Shown piece after piece: positions 44,454 to 56,650 of a DNA stretch of 64,000 nucleotides (position 1 is its first letter; each line of letters begins with the position of its first letter). Position numbers and translations under genes: made by a program. The stretch spans positions 2,646,446 to 2,710,445 of the forward strand of contig QVOM02000074.1 in assembly GCA_003586115.2 (NCBI GenBank), in the 5' to 3' direction. The notes beneath the pieces are model-generated. The model saw nothing but the letters and a program-made list of their open reading frames with translations. It had not been told where the DNA came from and did not search any database. The DNA comes from Salvator merianae. Taxonomy: Eukaryota > Chordata > Lepidosauria > Squamata > Teiidae.

Positions 44454-44914
44454 CCTCCCCCCTTTTTAGTAGTTTAGACATCAGAATGGCATGTTTCTGT
44501 TGTGATTATTTCTGAAATTACTTTCTACATTTTAAAAAATTCTATTATTTGTATCGTGATATGGAACAATTCTTTACTAGCTGGAATGCATTTTAACACA
44601 AATGATGTAAGAAATCTATTTTAAAGTTCTTTTAATTAACATTCTGAGCCCAACACTGGCAGCAACTATAATGAAGTCATTTATGACACACACAGTTCAA
44701 GAGCCAAATAAAAACTGTAAACCAGATTCCAACAGGATATAATAACGGGTAATCATAAAACAGAAATAACATTTAAAGTTGTTTTCATTTTTCTCCTTTT
44801 GTCTTTTATGTAAAGTAAACTGAATAGTTTTTCTACTTATGCATTTAAAATTAATTCGTTGGTATGGTATTTTGTCAAGTTAATTCTATGCATTTTAACA
44901 TTTTTTTTTCATAG

Positions 44915-44956
44915 CTTCACACAAGAAAGATCACAGCAGTGCCGAACAATCTGCCA
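44915..44956 (+). CDS. Candidate 42-nt host exon
   Basis: A T-rich tract ending CATAG stands directly before this segment, and a good donor (CCA then GTAAGAC) directly after. The length is a multiple of three. Read in the phase that joins the candidate last exon at 47337, it codes for SHKKDHSSAEQSA, a hydrophilic tail-like sequence, and the joined frame ends EAEE and stop. The gene was not recognised and no upstream exon was found. Splice-like signals this good occur by chance in tens of kilobases, so confidence is low. Confidence 0.25.
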
Positions 44957-47336
44957 GTAAGACTTGCTGATGCAGAAAGAAATGTATAAAGATGGATTGT
45001 GCCATATAAGAGCCACTAAAATTTGACATTCCTCTGTAATGAGAATTCAGTACTGGTTTGGTGAGCTAGAGACATAGTTTGAGTATTCTGACATTTGTTT
45101 GCATCCTTGAGGAAGTGTCTGTATAATCTTTTTTCATTAAACAGAGACATAAAACATTATTCAGACACTAAATAAGTCAGTGTATTTTTTATAGTTTAAG
45201 TGCTCAGTGTTAACTAGGAGACACAAATAGTAGTTTTCCAATCATTGTGTGTATACTAGGAGTCAAATATGGTCAACTTCAAATCAATGCCATAAGTCTT
45301 TTGCTTGTTTTGATCAAATGGAATTTATATGTAATATTCCAGTAATTTTGGCAAAAGTGAATCACACTTCTGTCACCTGTCTGGAATGATGAGATCACAG
45401 GTCAAACTCAGTGGAAGTGTAGCTATTCATTGATAAGTCTCAAAACTGGCCTTAAAAGCAACGTTTATAGGAGCCAAGCTTTACCTTCACTACAGCCAAC
45501 TGTCAAACTATTTATAATACCACCGTAGGAAGTACACTGGACTAGTACAAGTATTTATTCTTTCATCATTCTTGAGCTATATTAATCATGAAGGACAATG
45601 GAAAGAATTTTAAAAATGCTGGTTTTATAAGGGAGTGGGAAGTTTGAAGAATTACAGGTGAACTAAACTGGCATGCAGAAAATATCTATTTCTTAGAGGG
45701 AGTTTATAAGACAAGAAAAGTACAGATGTCCGTGCTCCAGATGCAATCACTGACTATTTCACAGGGGAACGGTTAGCAATATCGGGGTTGTAGCTCCTTA
45801 CAAAGTAAGATGAGTATATAAGCAAAACTGTTTCCATTTCCAGAGAAGATATGGGATGGGAAGCAGGATGAAAAGACAAAGATGCTTGTTATAATGAAAA
45901 AGAGAAACACAACTGAATGTCACATCTCCAAACAAGCTTCACCAATAAATTCCACACAGAATTCCATGGCACTTTATTATCACAAGAGCCATGGATGCAG
46001 AGCAGAAGCTTTTCACCATCATTTTCTAATTCTAGTCTGTCAGTGGAGATACCAAGACATCTCAATATTTAATTAATTGGTTTATTAATGCTTTTTTTAA
46101 CAGGAAATTTTGGTGAAGAAATTTCACCTCCCAAAAAGTATAGGCTTCAAACTCCTTAGCAATTTTATTGCTGGATTCATCTTAGAAATTCTATCTCACC
46201 TCACCTCATTTTATCTTGTCTTTGGCTGTCTGGGGAAACAAACGGAGAATGCCTGTAAGCCTCACAGACTTCCATTGTAATCCAGTGTTTTTAAAGCATT
46301 GAGACAATAGAGGAAGCATATTGTCCAGCTGAATTTAGTGATGTAAAGTTAGTGCTAGCAACGGTCCCCTCCTGGGCGATCCTGATATCAGTCTTCCACA
46401 GCTGGAAATTTTCTGGGACAAAGAAGCAGACCCCTTGTCATCCGCTTGAGACGTGACTTTCAAGCAATGCAGAAAGAGGCTTTTTGCTCTACACCCAAGA
46501 GAACCTACTGGGTTTTACTTTATGTGTGTATCACATTCCCAGCTGGAAATCGAGGAAGAAGTTGTGTCTGCAAAGTCCTATTTGTCTGGCATTTTTCATT
46601 CTTAGGTTGTCACTCCATGGAAGCCAGCAGAAACGCCTGGAGGCAGGCACTTCCATTGTAGCAGCCTTCTCACTACCTTGCTCAGCAGCTTTCTAGCTCC
46701 ATTGCCATCAGAGAAGCTGCACATTCAAGCCTCAATGCACAGGCACAGTAGCAGCTAGAGTCACCATGGCTGATTTTGTCAAGGGAAGGGGCTGCATCAG
46801 TGCGTGTGAACCTCAGAGTCACATGTTGCACACTAATCTTTAGGTGCTAGCAGCTCCCTCAAGTCCCTTTGGCAAAATGGAGACTGGCCACCTTGGGAGC
46901 TTGCCAAAGGTATCTTGGCCACATTATGCAGATGTGGCCACAGTCTGAAGAGGTCACCTCTTTGAACTTTGAAGCTAAGAGAAAAAGCAAGTTCTAGATC
47001 TAAATGTGTAACATTAACCATTGCCTGGGGCACTCACAAAACAGTGTCTCTCCCCCCTCCCAAAATAGGGGACTAAGTGTGGTATTGTAAACCTGTTCCC
47101 TTCTCTTGATTTATAGAATCGGATGTACCTGCTTATCTGGCATGGTCAGAAACTGAGCCCTAATTTGGAACCATCAGAAGGTGTGATCAGGTCCTGAGGT
47201 AGCTCTATGGATATAGAGGAAACAAAGCTTATGAAGTGGTTTTTAATCCATTGTGCTGCTGTCTGTTTTCATGAAATATTTTAAGCTAAACTTTACATCC
47301 TCCTTCCTTTTTGTTCTTGCTCTTCTCTTTTTCCAG

Positions 47337-47353
47337 GTGAAGCAGAGGAGTAG
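47337..47353 (+). CDS. Candidate last coding exon segment (host gene)
   Basis: A long pyrimidine tract (from about 47298) ending TTTTTCCAG precedes GTGAAGCAGAGGAGTAG. In the phase left by 44915-44956 this codes for a last Ser, then Glu-Ala-Glu-Glu and stop. Read from its first base instead, a 28-residue frame ending IYGYLT is open, so the phase is not proven. An AATAAA about 580 bp downstream (47929) could end the transcript. The product is unknown. Confidence 0.25.
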
Positions 47354-47928
47354 CTGCTGCAATCTCTTTACATCTACACTTATCCTGGCAGCCTTGCATG
47401 TTATCTATGGCTATTTAACCTGATTCACATCTGATGGGATGTGCAATGAGGAAAGATAAACCAATCTCATTTGTTAACACTAACATTCGTTAATTCTTCC
47501 TGCTCAGTGATGATAATATTTGGAATATATCTTTGATCCTGAGCCTAGGTGTGCCGCACAAGAGTGCTGGAGACACAGCTCCCAAGATGAGAATTCTGCA
47601 TCACATTCACTTGCAGAGCTGAAGGAGAAGCCCCTATTAAGTGCTTAGGAGCCCCGCCAGTTCTACATCCTTCCAATGTACTTAGCTGCCCGCAGTGCAG
47701 TTAGTGGTGAGTGAAGAGCTGCTAACAGACAAGCAAAAGTGATTACATTGTATTTTCATTTTCATTCTCAGAATGAAATACTGGTGGCCCCTTTCCTAGC
47801 CAAAGCTGCTATAAGAAAGGTTCATACTAACAGACTTGGAAAATTCTAACTCTGCCACTAAAAGTATTAGGGTTGCACTGTTGTTGTTTCTATAGCTCAA
47901 AACATACTTTTTAATGTTAAATGTGACA

Positions 47929-47934
47929 AATAAA
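47929..47934 (+). terminator. Possible poly(A) signal AATAAA
   Basis: AATAAA lies in the expected orientation after the candidate last exon. It is a common word in AT-rich DNA, so it is weak support on its own. Confidence 0.25.
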
Positions 47935-48212
47935 AAAATGTCCCATTCCAAAATCATAACTTCTAATGTTATGCTGTTTTATTAGGCACCAAAACGTATC
48001 ATGGGTGGCATCCAAAGAAATTAAATGATTTTTGGTTCTGTTGATTCACTGGAAAGCATAACATGCTTCTCACATATCTACTGAAACTAATGGGACTTAA
48101 AATCATCTGAATTGTTCCTCTTACAGGAGACTAGCTTTTGTGCTGAATCAAAATGAGCTGTTACTTTAGCACAGATAAAAGTAACTAAGTCTGTAATTAA
48201 CTGGAAAAAAGA

Positions 48213-48275
48213 ATCACAGAATTGTAGATTTGGAAGGGACCATTTTAGTCATTGAGTCCAACCCCCCCTCCTCTA
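48213..48275 (-). mobile_element. CR1 3'-tip fragment
   Basis: Plus-strand CAGAATTGTAGATTTGGAAG and TTGAGTCCAACCCCCC match the reversed CR1 3' end also seen at 29984. It is only about 60 bp long. Confidence 0.7.
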
Positions 48276-49350
48276 AGTAATGAAATTATCAATGGAAGGG
48301 TAATAATGCAATTTGTAAGATAATGTGGATATCACCTCCCTAGTTTGATTAACTGTTAATAGAATGTAACAATGGGTAGCATACTGTCCTTTCCATACAA
48401 GCTGACTTCTAATCAAGATGGAACCCAGAAAAATAACTCTGTAATCCTTTTCCAGCAAGGACTTTTCTTTAAATCTAGTTAATAATTTGAGAGCAATTTA
48501 ACCTTTCCTGTTAGTTTTACCTTTGTCTCAGAAAATTAAAAAAATGTTCATCTGAGAATCAAAGTTAATAAAGAGTTAATACATTTATGCTTGGATTAGT
48601 GTATGCATAATTATTTAGCGCAATACATTAAAAATCAATAAAAAGACTGGTGTTTCAACACTTTGATATTTTCAGATATCATTTTACCCCAAGTGTGAGG
48701 TTGACTATACTCTTTCGTATATATTGATGAAGGTTTATGTAAGTCCATTGGACTCTGATGAAGTCCAACAGGCATCTCAGTGAAATTAGCATTTGCAAAC
48801 ATGGAAAGTATCACAGCGAAACTGAAGATAATGTAAGGCAACACCTCACTGACAGACTTCTAAGGAATGTGGAGACCTTTAATTGAATGTAAAGACTTTA
48901 TTGAACAAACTTACAATATACATCTAGGTCCTCTGTTATATTGGTAGGCTGACACTTAGTGCTTGGGAAGATTGATAGTTGGGTTATTTGCTGAGCTTGA
49001 ACCCATTATGCTATATTTGATTCTCTGAATGTATTTTATGCAAGTTATCAATAAAGTTTTCTATTCTCAAAAAACAACAAAAAAAAAAGAATATCAAGTT
49101 GTGTGTCAAAAAACCTTGTTTTTTCATAGTAATCAGTGTAGTTCCTTATAGGAGTTATTGGGCAGCTCCACTCAGTTCAGTAGGGCTTATTTACTAACAA
49201 GTATGTTCAGAATTGCTGTCTGCTATTTATGCGTCAACATACAGTACAGACTGATTATTTGCTGATGACTGAATTTGAAGATGGGTTAAGGAACAAACAT
49301 TTGTAAATATATCAAGCATAGGAAAATCAGACTGATAAATATTTTGCTGT
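48276..49350. other. No recognised gene
   Basis: AT-rich sequence with no frame or repeat that I can name. A poly(A)-like run at 49070-49090 follows TCAATAAAGTTTTCTATTCT, which looks like the 3' end of a plus-strand retrotransposed sequence, but nothing upstream could be identified. Confidence 0.35.
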
Positions 49351-49351
49351 G

Positions 49352-50590
49352 TAAACATTTTTTGTTGTTGTTTAGTCATGTCTGACCCTTCATGATCCCA
49401 TAGTCCACAGCATGCCAGGTTCTTCTGTCCTCCCGATGTTTGCCCAAGCTCAGTTTGTTGCTTCCATGACACTATCAATTTCATCCTCTGCTGTTCCTTT
49501 CTCCTTTTGCTTTTCCATCTTTTCCCGGCATCAGGGTCTTTTCTACTGAGTCCTGTCTTCTCATTATGCACCAAAGTATTTGAGCTTCAGTATTTATCCT
49601 TCTAATTAACAGACAGGTTGACTGCCTTTAGTATTGACTGATTAGATTTTATTGCAGTCCAAGCAAATCTCAGAAGTTTTTTTTCCAGTACTACAATTTG
49701 AAAGTGTCAATTCTTCAGTGCTCAGCTCTTCTTACAATCCAACTCTCAAAACCTGACATTACTACTGGGAAAAACAGCTGAAACTATACACATCTTTTTC
49801 AGCAAGGTGATGCCTCTGCTTTTTAATATGCTAATATTCTTCCCAAGAAGCAAGCTTTTTTTTTTAAAAAAAATGTTGGCTATAGGCATCATCTATAGTG
49901 ATCTTTGAGCCTAGGAAAGTAAAATCTGTAACTGCTTCCATTTCTTCACTCTCTATTTGCCAAGGAGCGATGGGACTAGATGCTAGGATCTTAGTTTTTT
50001 TAAATGTTGAACTGCAAACCAGCTTTTGCAGTTGCTTCTTTCACTGTCATCAGTGAAGGCTTCTTAGCTCCTCTTCGCTTTTTTAGTTCCTCTTCACTTT
50101 CTGCCATCAAAGTGGTATTGTCTCCATCTCTGAAGTTGTTGAATTTTCTTCAGCAATCTTAATTCCAGTTTTTGATTCATCCAGCCCAGCATTTCATATG
50201 ATGTATTCTGCATATAAATTAAATAATTAGGTGTCGATATACAGCCTTGTTGCACTCCTTTCTCAAACTTGAACAAATTAGTTATTTCATGTTTGCTTCT
50301 AACTGTTGCTTCTTGACTCACATACAGATTTCTCTGGAGGCGGATAAGTGGTCCGATATGCCCATTTTTTTTAAGAACTTGGCACTGTTTGTTGTGATCC
50401 ACACAGTCAAAGGCTTTAGTGTAGTCAATGAAGCAAAAGTAGGTGTACTCATTTTTCTAGAACTCCGAATCTGGCAAATATTGGCAGTTGCTCTGCCACT
50501 TTGAAAGTCAGCTTGTACTTTTGGCAGCTCTCAGTTCACATACTGCTGAAGCCTAGCTTGCAGGATCTTGAGCAATACTGTACCACTTTA
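49352..50590 (-). mobile_element. BovB (RTE-clade) LINE copy C, RT and C-terminus
   Basis: Read on the minus strand: a block encoding KCQVLKKNG-type sequence near 50390, then FEKGVQQGCISTPNYLIYM (50290-50230), the RT block just before the catalytic box. Decayed palm and thumb follow, and the C-terminal block around 49540-49480 includes DPDAGKRWKSKRRK. The 3' end lies near 49352 (TTGTTGTTTAGTCATGTCTG on the plus strand). A T/A run at 49855-49875 marks a small expansion. Several stops make it inactive. Confidence 0.92.
50094..50402 (-). pseudogene. BovB reverse transcriptase fragment
   Basis: The 102-codon frame carries DHNKQCQVLKKNGHIGPLI, then NLYVSQEATVRSKHEITN and KGVQQGCISTPNYLIYM. This is the finger-palm part of RTE-type RT, ending shortly before the Y-A-D-D box, which is decayed. 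The start Met is internal to the ORF. Confidence 0.85.
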
Positions 50591-50826
50591 TTATTGGAAA
50601 CTGTACTTGTTAGTAAATGCTTGAACTCTGGACTGAAATGAGACAACTCAACTGAATTAATTGTAATTGCATTAGCCTTTCCTCTGTTATGATTTCTTAG
50701 GAAGTTGTATCTGTACTACATTCCTAAAAAATTATGAAACTAATCAACATATATAACTTTATTCTACTCTGTAAAAGATCAGTCATATACTTTTGCTAAC
50801 ACATCTGTTTTAAGGGATTAAAACCC

Positions 50827-50832
50827 TTTATT
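50827..50832 (-). terminator. Possible minus-strand poly(A) signal
   Basis: TTTATT on the plus strand is AATAAA on the minus strand, about 465 bp after the stop of the candidate exon 51298-51432. Another lies at 50922-50927. Weak support alone. Confidence 0.25.
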
Positions 50833-51297
50833 CATTGTCAAAATAATCAGCTCAATACATAAATAATGCTATTCTTAATTAGATTATTAGGAAGCAACCA
50901 ACAAACCCTTGAAACTGAGGCTTTATTCAAAACAAAAAACTCCACAAATTTTGCTAAAGCCCTTAGCTATACCATACATAAATTTCCAGAAACAATTATT
51001 TTCATTATCTGTACTGATTTCAAACAGAAGGAAAGTAAATTTTTACCATGATGCAATATGAAAATGTTTACCTAATGTCTTAAAAGAACAAGGTTTCATC
51101 TCTAAGAATGTGGATCTTGTATCTGAATCTTTTTAGCAATCAGATTTTAAATTGTCATTAATTCTATAGGTGACAACTTGATTTTTAAAATCAATAATTA
51201 AAGTAAATAAAGCCAATGGATAAATCCTGAATCAACAAGTAAATTTCCAGTATCTTTGAAAGAGGCTGCAGCATTTTGATCAGTAACTTCATATTGT

Positions 51298-51432
51298 CTA
51301 TTGGACGATTTCCTTTTCTTCTGCATCAGTTATTGTAGATTCTCCTTGTAATAAAAAACTCAGTTGTTTTTGTGCACATGAAAGGAATAGTTCCAAACTG
51401 GATAGGCTACGTTGACGGATAACTTGATCAAC
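51298..51432 (-). CDS. Candidate last coding exon of an unrecognised host gene
   Basis: On the minus strand a strong acceptor (GATTTTTCTATCCTGGCAG) precedes 45 codons ending in TAG. The sequence begins VDQVIRQRSLSSLELFLSC and ends TDAEEKEIVQ. It looks like an amphipathic helical C-terminus rather than transposon sequence, and it is free of stops in phase 0. The candidate exon at 55148-55225 ends in the same phase. I could not name the gene. A chance acceptor before an open stretch remains possible. Confidence 0.4.
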   Translation of the reverse strand, partial: VDQVIRQRSLSSLELFLSCAQKQLSFLLQGESTITDAEEKEIVQ

Positions 51433-51934
51433 CTGCCAGGATAGAAAAATCAACTTTATTAACAAAGAAATGTGCAGCTATAATATATTAACACTTCATA
51501 CATAAGTAGGGGTTCAGTAAATTTTATGGTGGATTGCATTACACATGGCTGATTTCCTCCCCATACTTCAATTATGAAAGGGTAAAACGCAGCTTAGGGC
51601 TTGTTTGGACTGGATCTAAATGCAGTGTGATTGAAGTACACTCCCTGAAAGATGAGTTGTTTTTAAAAAATTATGAACATTGACTCTTTAACAAAATGTT
51701 AACAAACTATTATGAAGGGCAGCACTTAAGAAGCAGAATAATCATTTAGAGGGAAACACATGAAATAACTACAGTTCCATAAGCTAATGGCCTGGTTTTC
51801 CTTCCCTCCTTCTTTAAGGAACTATTACAGAAAATGCCTTTCTTATTACAACTGTGTGAGGAAAAACGTATTACTTGAAATTGGTGAGCTACTCAAATGG
51901 TATAAAAGGTATTTTTCCCCTCACCCCCCCCATG

Positions 51935-52015
51935 TGGGTGTGTATGTATGTGTGTGTGTGAGTGAGTGAGAGAGAGAGAGTGTGACAGAGACAGAGAGAG
52001 AGACAGAGAGAAACT
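51935..52015 (+). repeat. (TG)n to (GA)n compound microsatellite
   Basis: TGTGTATGTATGTGTGTGTG is followed by GAGTGAGTGAGAGAGAGAGA and GACAGAGA repeats. Confidence 0.95.
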
Positions 52016-53250
52016 GCCATATTTTTTTGCTTCAAGTCACATTTCCAAATGTCAATTCCATGTTTTTATAAAAAATCTTACTCATTTCTCTTCAAGTTTT
52101 GTGCTATGATACATTGCTTTATCAAGCCTTGTTCAAGGAGGCCAGGTGTACCAACTTGTTTTATACTACAACGTCTCACAAATCCCTCTTTTAATCTTCT
52201 TGGTTTATATTGCTTTTGAACTGGGGTGAGTAGCAGTGTGAAAATGTTCCTAGAACCTCAATGTAAATGTTTCTTTAATCTTATGAAAGCCACAAAACAG
52301 GCCTAGCTGAATGAGCAGGAAACTGAGCTCAGGAACTCTCCATGACCTTGTCTGCACTGTCGCTCTTGGCAGTGGCATAGTGGTCATGAGGTCATGCTGC
52401 GAATGGGTGAAGTGACCTAGCCTAACTTGCAGGGCCGTGTTTGTATGTATCAGTGGCAGCAATCTATGTTTTGTGGTGTAGGATATTTACAGTGCTTTGA
52501 TCACTTGGGTTTGATTAGCATTTCTATGAATAAAGAGTTACACAACAGTTTGCAAGATTTATTTTTTCTCAAATGTGAATGTGTCTTCAGTCCAACTGGA
52601 TATTTTTTAAATTGTTTTTAGCTTTAAGGCATTTGGGACTCTGCAGATAGAATAATGCCAATAGTATAAAAATATGAGAAAAGGGCTTATTAAAAAAAAT
52701 CTCTTGAGGCATCACCACACTCTTTTAAAAATCAGAGTAACAGGTCTGTCAACATGTGTTGGTGGTAACACATAGTGCTTGGAGTACTATCATTAATGTG
52801 ATCTCTGGGAAAATATAAACACACTTTCAGAAATTCAATCTTTGTGTTTGCCCGCTACAGTCAGTTATTGGCATGTTAGCCTGTCACTGAGGCCTTGCAT
52901 CCAGTGCCAAGTCAAATACTAAGAAATAATACTAGGACACTCTTTGTTGTTATTTAGGAATATTAAAATACAGAAAAGGAGAAAAGAGATAGGATAGCCA
53001 CAAACCCAAAGTTCAAGTAAGTACTCATACAACTATTTTTCTTTTTGTCCAAAGTGAACTTGCTTATAAATAAAATATTTTTTCCCTTTCATGTCATCTA
53101 ACAAAAAGAAGTCCAGGAAAGTATTTTTCCTCTCTGTATCAATGTACGAATACAGTGCATGAAGACATGGATCTCTCACACAATTCTTAAAAAGCAGATT
53201 TCAAGAAGGAAGCTGGATTTCTAGTCATTGTGAGATCCCAGAAGCTTATG

Positions 53251-53701
53251 CCCTTTCCATGCAGGCCTGCTATCCCACTCCAGTGCAGTCTATAGTCTAA
53301 ATGGTCTGCACACTGGACCAGGATAATTCTGGTAACACGTTCTGTTAAAGCAGCCTTTCCTTTTTGGACTAGGCTATGGAGAGGGATATAGCACCACAAT
53401 TGTACTGTATCCAGCTCCACTGGTGGATTCATTAAAAGTACCCCATCAGTGGGTTACTGACAGTACAATGTCCATGAAGGGCATGTGGACAGCATACTCC
53501 TGTGGGTTGATATACTGGTCCTGGGCCCTTTTTAGCCAGACACCCAGAAACACTACTGGAACTTTAGAGCTGGGCTGGGCCTGGCTAACTGCAATGTGGA
53601 CAGCCCTTGGAGTGGGCTACCTGTAGCCACTCCATTGTGGGGAAGGCTACATAGCCTGAGTCAGTGCAACACAGAATAACCCAAGCCGTGCAGAAAGGGG
53701 T
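53251..53701. mobile_element. Possible decayed DNA transposon, 450 bp
   Basis: The two ends are roughly inverted copies around CCCTTTC..GCA. The interior has a hairpin at 53612-53636 (GGAGTGGGCTA paired with TGTAGCCACTCC). No target duplication matches. The end sequence resembles that of the insert at 21822-22243, so the two may be related. Confidence 0.3.
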
Positions 53702-55147
53702 CTAGCATTTACAATTGTTCCACTGTTAAAGAGAAAGACCAAGTTGATAGGTGGCAAGCCATGACTCATAGGAGAACATGTCCTGCATTCACAAAATCCC
53801 AAGCTCAGTCCTAAGATTTCCAGAAATAGTCCAGAAAGACTCCTGTCAGAAAACCTGGAGAGCCACACCTGGTACTAGTCTGAGCCAGCTGGGCAAAAAG
53901 TCTAAGGTCATATAAGGAAGCTTCCTATGTGTGGATTTTTGGCTCAAACCGGCTAGCTGTCATTTGAAAAATGGCCTCAATCACATTAAACAATGCAGTA
54001 ATTCATCCCAGTTTTGCACAAAAGGCTGACCAAATGCTGTTTTGTGTATTTGTTTACAGAGTGTTTTCATTGCCTTTCTATAGAGGATGGAATGCAGCTT
54101 TTGACAATGGGGAGTTGAGAGGGAGCGAAGAATATTAAAGCAGAGTAAACATTTCCTGTTTCTTTGGGAAGGTAATATTCAAAGGGCAACAAGATTGCAT
54201 TAAATGAGCAGATGATCTGATTAAGCTAAAGAGATTGGCAAAGGGTATTCTATGTACTGTTGATGGGAAAAATATAGAATCGCTGCTGGCTACAAAGGCT
54301 GCTTCCTGCCTACCCTGACTGGCAGCAACTCTCCTCAGTTGGTTCTCCTCTTAAATGGGAACATTTTAACTGCAGATGCCAAAAACTAAACTTGGGGGCT
54401 TCTCCATTCAAAGTCTTTATTGTATTATTCTGTTCTGATTCTATCCCCTAGTTTGATCTCTGGCTTGCATTCTCTTGCACTCTGAAATTATTTTACATAC
54501 TACTTCCTTACAGTAAACATTTTGGTAACATAATTGCATGACCACAGATGCCTTTTCAGATGTCTTGACTGCTAGTATTCCAAAGTGTTACTTGAGAGTA
54601 GGAGAAGACACTAATCTAGATACACTGTTTCCAGAAGAATTTTTGCGACACATCCCCAGGAAAAAATAGGATGGAATCAAAATAAGAGTTAAATTTTACT
54701 GAGAAGCATTTTAAGAGACACACAGATACAGACAGTAAAGCTCTGCTGACAAGTGGCTATGGTCCAAAAACATAGTCCAGGGACATTACTAAAATAAGAA
54801 AACACATGTAATACAAGAAAAAATAGTCAACATTTAATTTTAATATCCCAGTTGCAAATACGTTTTAAAACAAAAAAAGATAATTGTTAATTATCCAGAG
54901 TGAAACTGAGATAGGGGTGTTTTTTTGGATTTTTAATTGTATTTTTTTCTTCCTAGTAAAACTGATACATCCCGCTAGAAAGAGGTTCTTTATCCCATAA
55001 AAAATACAGAAAAAAAGGGAAGCAACAGAAGAGCAGTTATTTACTTTAAAGGTTTTAAATCAGAGGCTGAAATTATATATAATTAGACTAGGTGACCTCT
55101 AAATTACAAAAATTAAAGACTCTTTTATATTGTGACTAAAGACTTAC

Positions 55148-55225
55148 CCAAATGGTAATGGGAACAAAACAAGTAGAAGAAACCTCTACTTTTTCCTCTG
55201 TTTGGTGGAGGTCATTAGCCTCCAT
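55148..55225 (-). CDS. Candidate first coding exon of an unrecognised host gene
   Basis: On the minus strand an ATG directly after an in-frame TGA opens 26 codons (MEANDLHQTEEKVEVSST and onwards to FVPITIW). They end exactly at a strong donor (TTTGG then GTAAGTC). The phase is 0 and fits the acceptor at 51432, giving a joined frame of 70 residues. The base three before the ATG is T, a weak start context. An internal exon with an acceptor at CACCAAACAG, codons 8-9, is also possible. No family was recognised. Confidence 0.3.
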
Positions 55226-55259
55226 TCAGATGCCTGTGGGTTCAATTCTACTCATTCAG

Positions 55260-56642
55260 TTGTAAAGTCCCCTGAAAGCCTTCATGGGAGTTATTGCTGT
55301 GGCTTTTGTGGGCGGCACAGGGCTGTGTTAAAGAGCCACTAATACTACCCTGCTTCCTGCAGGGCCTGTCCTCATCCCTACTGCACCCAACATAACTGCC
55401 ACTTTGCACTCCAGCATGGCAGCAGCAGCTGCAACCATTCCAAAAATGTTGCAAGAGAAGGATTTTGGAAAAAATAATACAAATCATAATTTTAACTTGA
55501 TATGGTGCCTGGTACTGATCATGCATATCATCAGCAATTGTGCCAGTGCCATATTGTGCAAAATGTCATGTGCACATAGGGCAGACCTTGAGATTAACTC
55601 ATCTGGAATGCTCCTTATCAAGTAGAAATGAATGTACATAACTAATTTTTATCAGTTATCAAAAGCAGAGTAATTATTTTACAATATCCCCAGGCTTCAG
55701 CTTTGGCAAGGCTTTTATAAAGATGTGATTTTGCAGATCTGAAGCACTCTACTGAGAAAATACCTAGATATCCAGGTGTCCTAGCCTTTCGAGGCATGTG
55801 GGCACACAGCCAGCACAGCCGCTGTACCAATGTCCAATGAAATCGGCTCTTTAGGTCCATACATGAATTAGTATCATGTATGTTTTCATGCTACTTTCTG
55901 CATGGGATCTCATGTGCATATCCTCCCTGGTTCTGAGGTCCCCAGTCTTAATTTTTATGAATCTATGGTTTCCCTCTCACAGGAGGATGATACCAGATAG
56001 GGGTGCTGACAAGACCTACTAAGGGTATGTCACTGAAATCAGCTGAGGACCCTCATGTCTGTGATGGGTGTTGCTGGCACCCACTGTGTCGGTGCTACAG
56101 TTCCTCACTGCTGATACTGAGTTATCTGAAAATTTGGGAATGGTGGGAGTAATGAGAGTGCCTACAACACTTTCACATGACCTAGGATACCTTCAATGAT
56201 ACTGTGGAGGAGCTCTGTCCACTTTTGCAAAGAGAGTGACTTGGCATGTGGAACCCTATACTAGCAGAGAAGAAGGTGGACACAGTTTGGTTGTAGAGCA
56301 TGCAGGTGGTGGATGGTCAGTGATGGAACTGACTATGATGGAGTTCTGCTTGGTCATGGAATTGAAGCTTCTGAACCACAATGTCTGAGCAGTTCAGATC
56401 ATCTGTAGGGCATGAAGGTAGGATCTCATTTAATCCCTGCAGTAGTAGAAGCACCTGTGCTCAGAATCCCTATTTGGAGGCCTGGTTATGCAGCCCTCAG
56501 TTATTGCCAAACCTCCACTCTCTTGCCAGGAAAAAATTGCAGCACCAGCCTATAGGGCAGAACGAATAGTCATTCTTATGTGTTCTGTTCCAGGCAATGA
56601 AGGGCTTTAGACGACTAAGATTCTTGCATTGCTTATAACACT
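55260..56642. other. No recognised gene
   Basis: Mixed sequence with frames up to 92 codons and no motif. Nothing assigned. Confidence 0.4.
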
Positions 56643-56650
56643 TGTTATAC

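Larger units (their letters stand above)
51433..55147. other. 3.7 kb, candidate intron; no transposon core recognised
   Basis: If the flanking exons are real this is the intron between them on the minus strand. It contains the TG/GA repeat at 51935 and a block at 53251-53701 whose ends resemble each other inverted (CCCTTTCCATGCAGG against CCCCTTTCTGCACGG), which may be a decayed DNA transposon. Otherwise it is AT-rich and unassigned. Confidence 0.35.
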
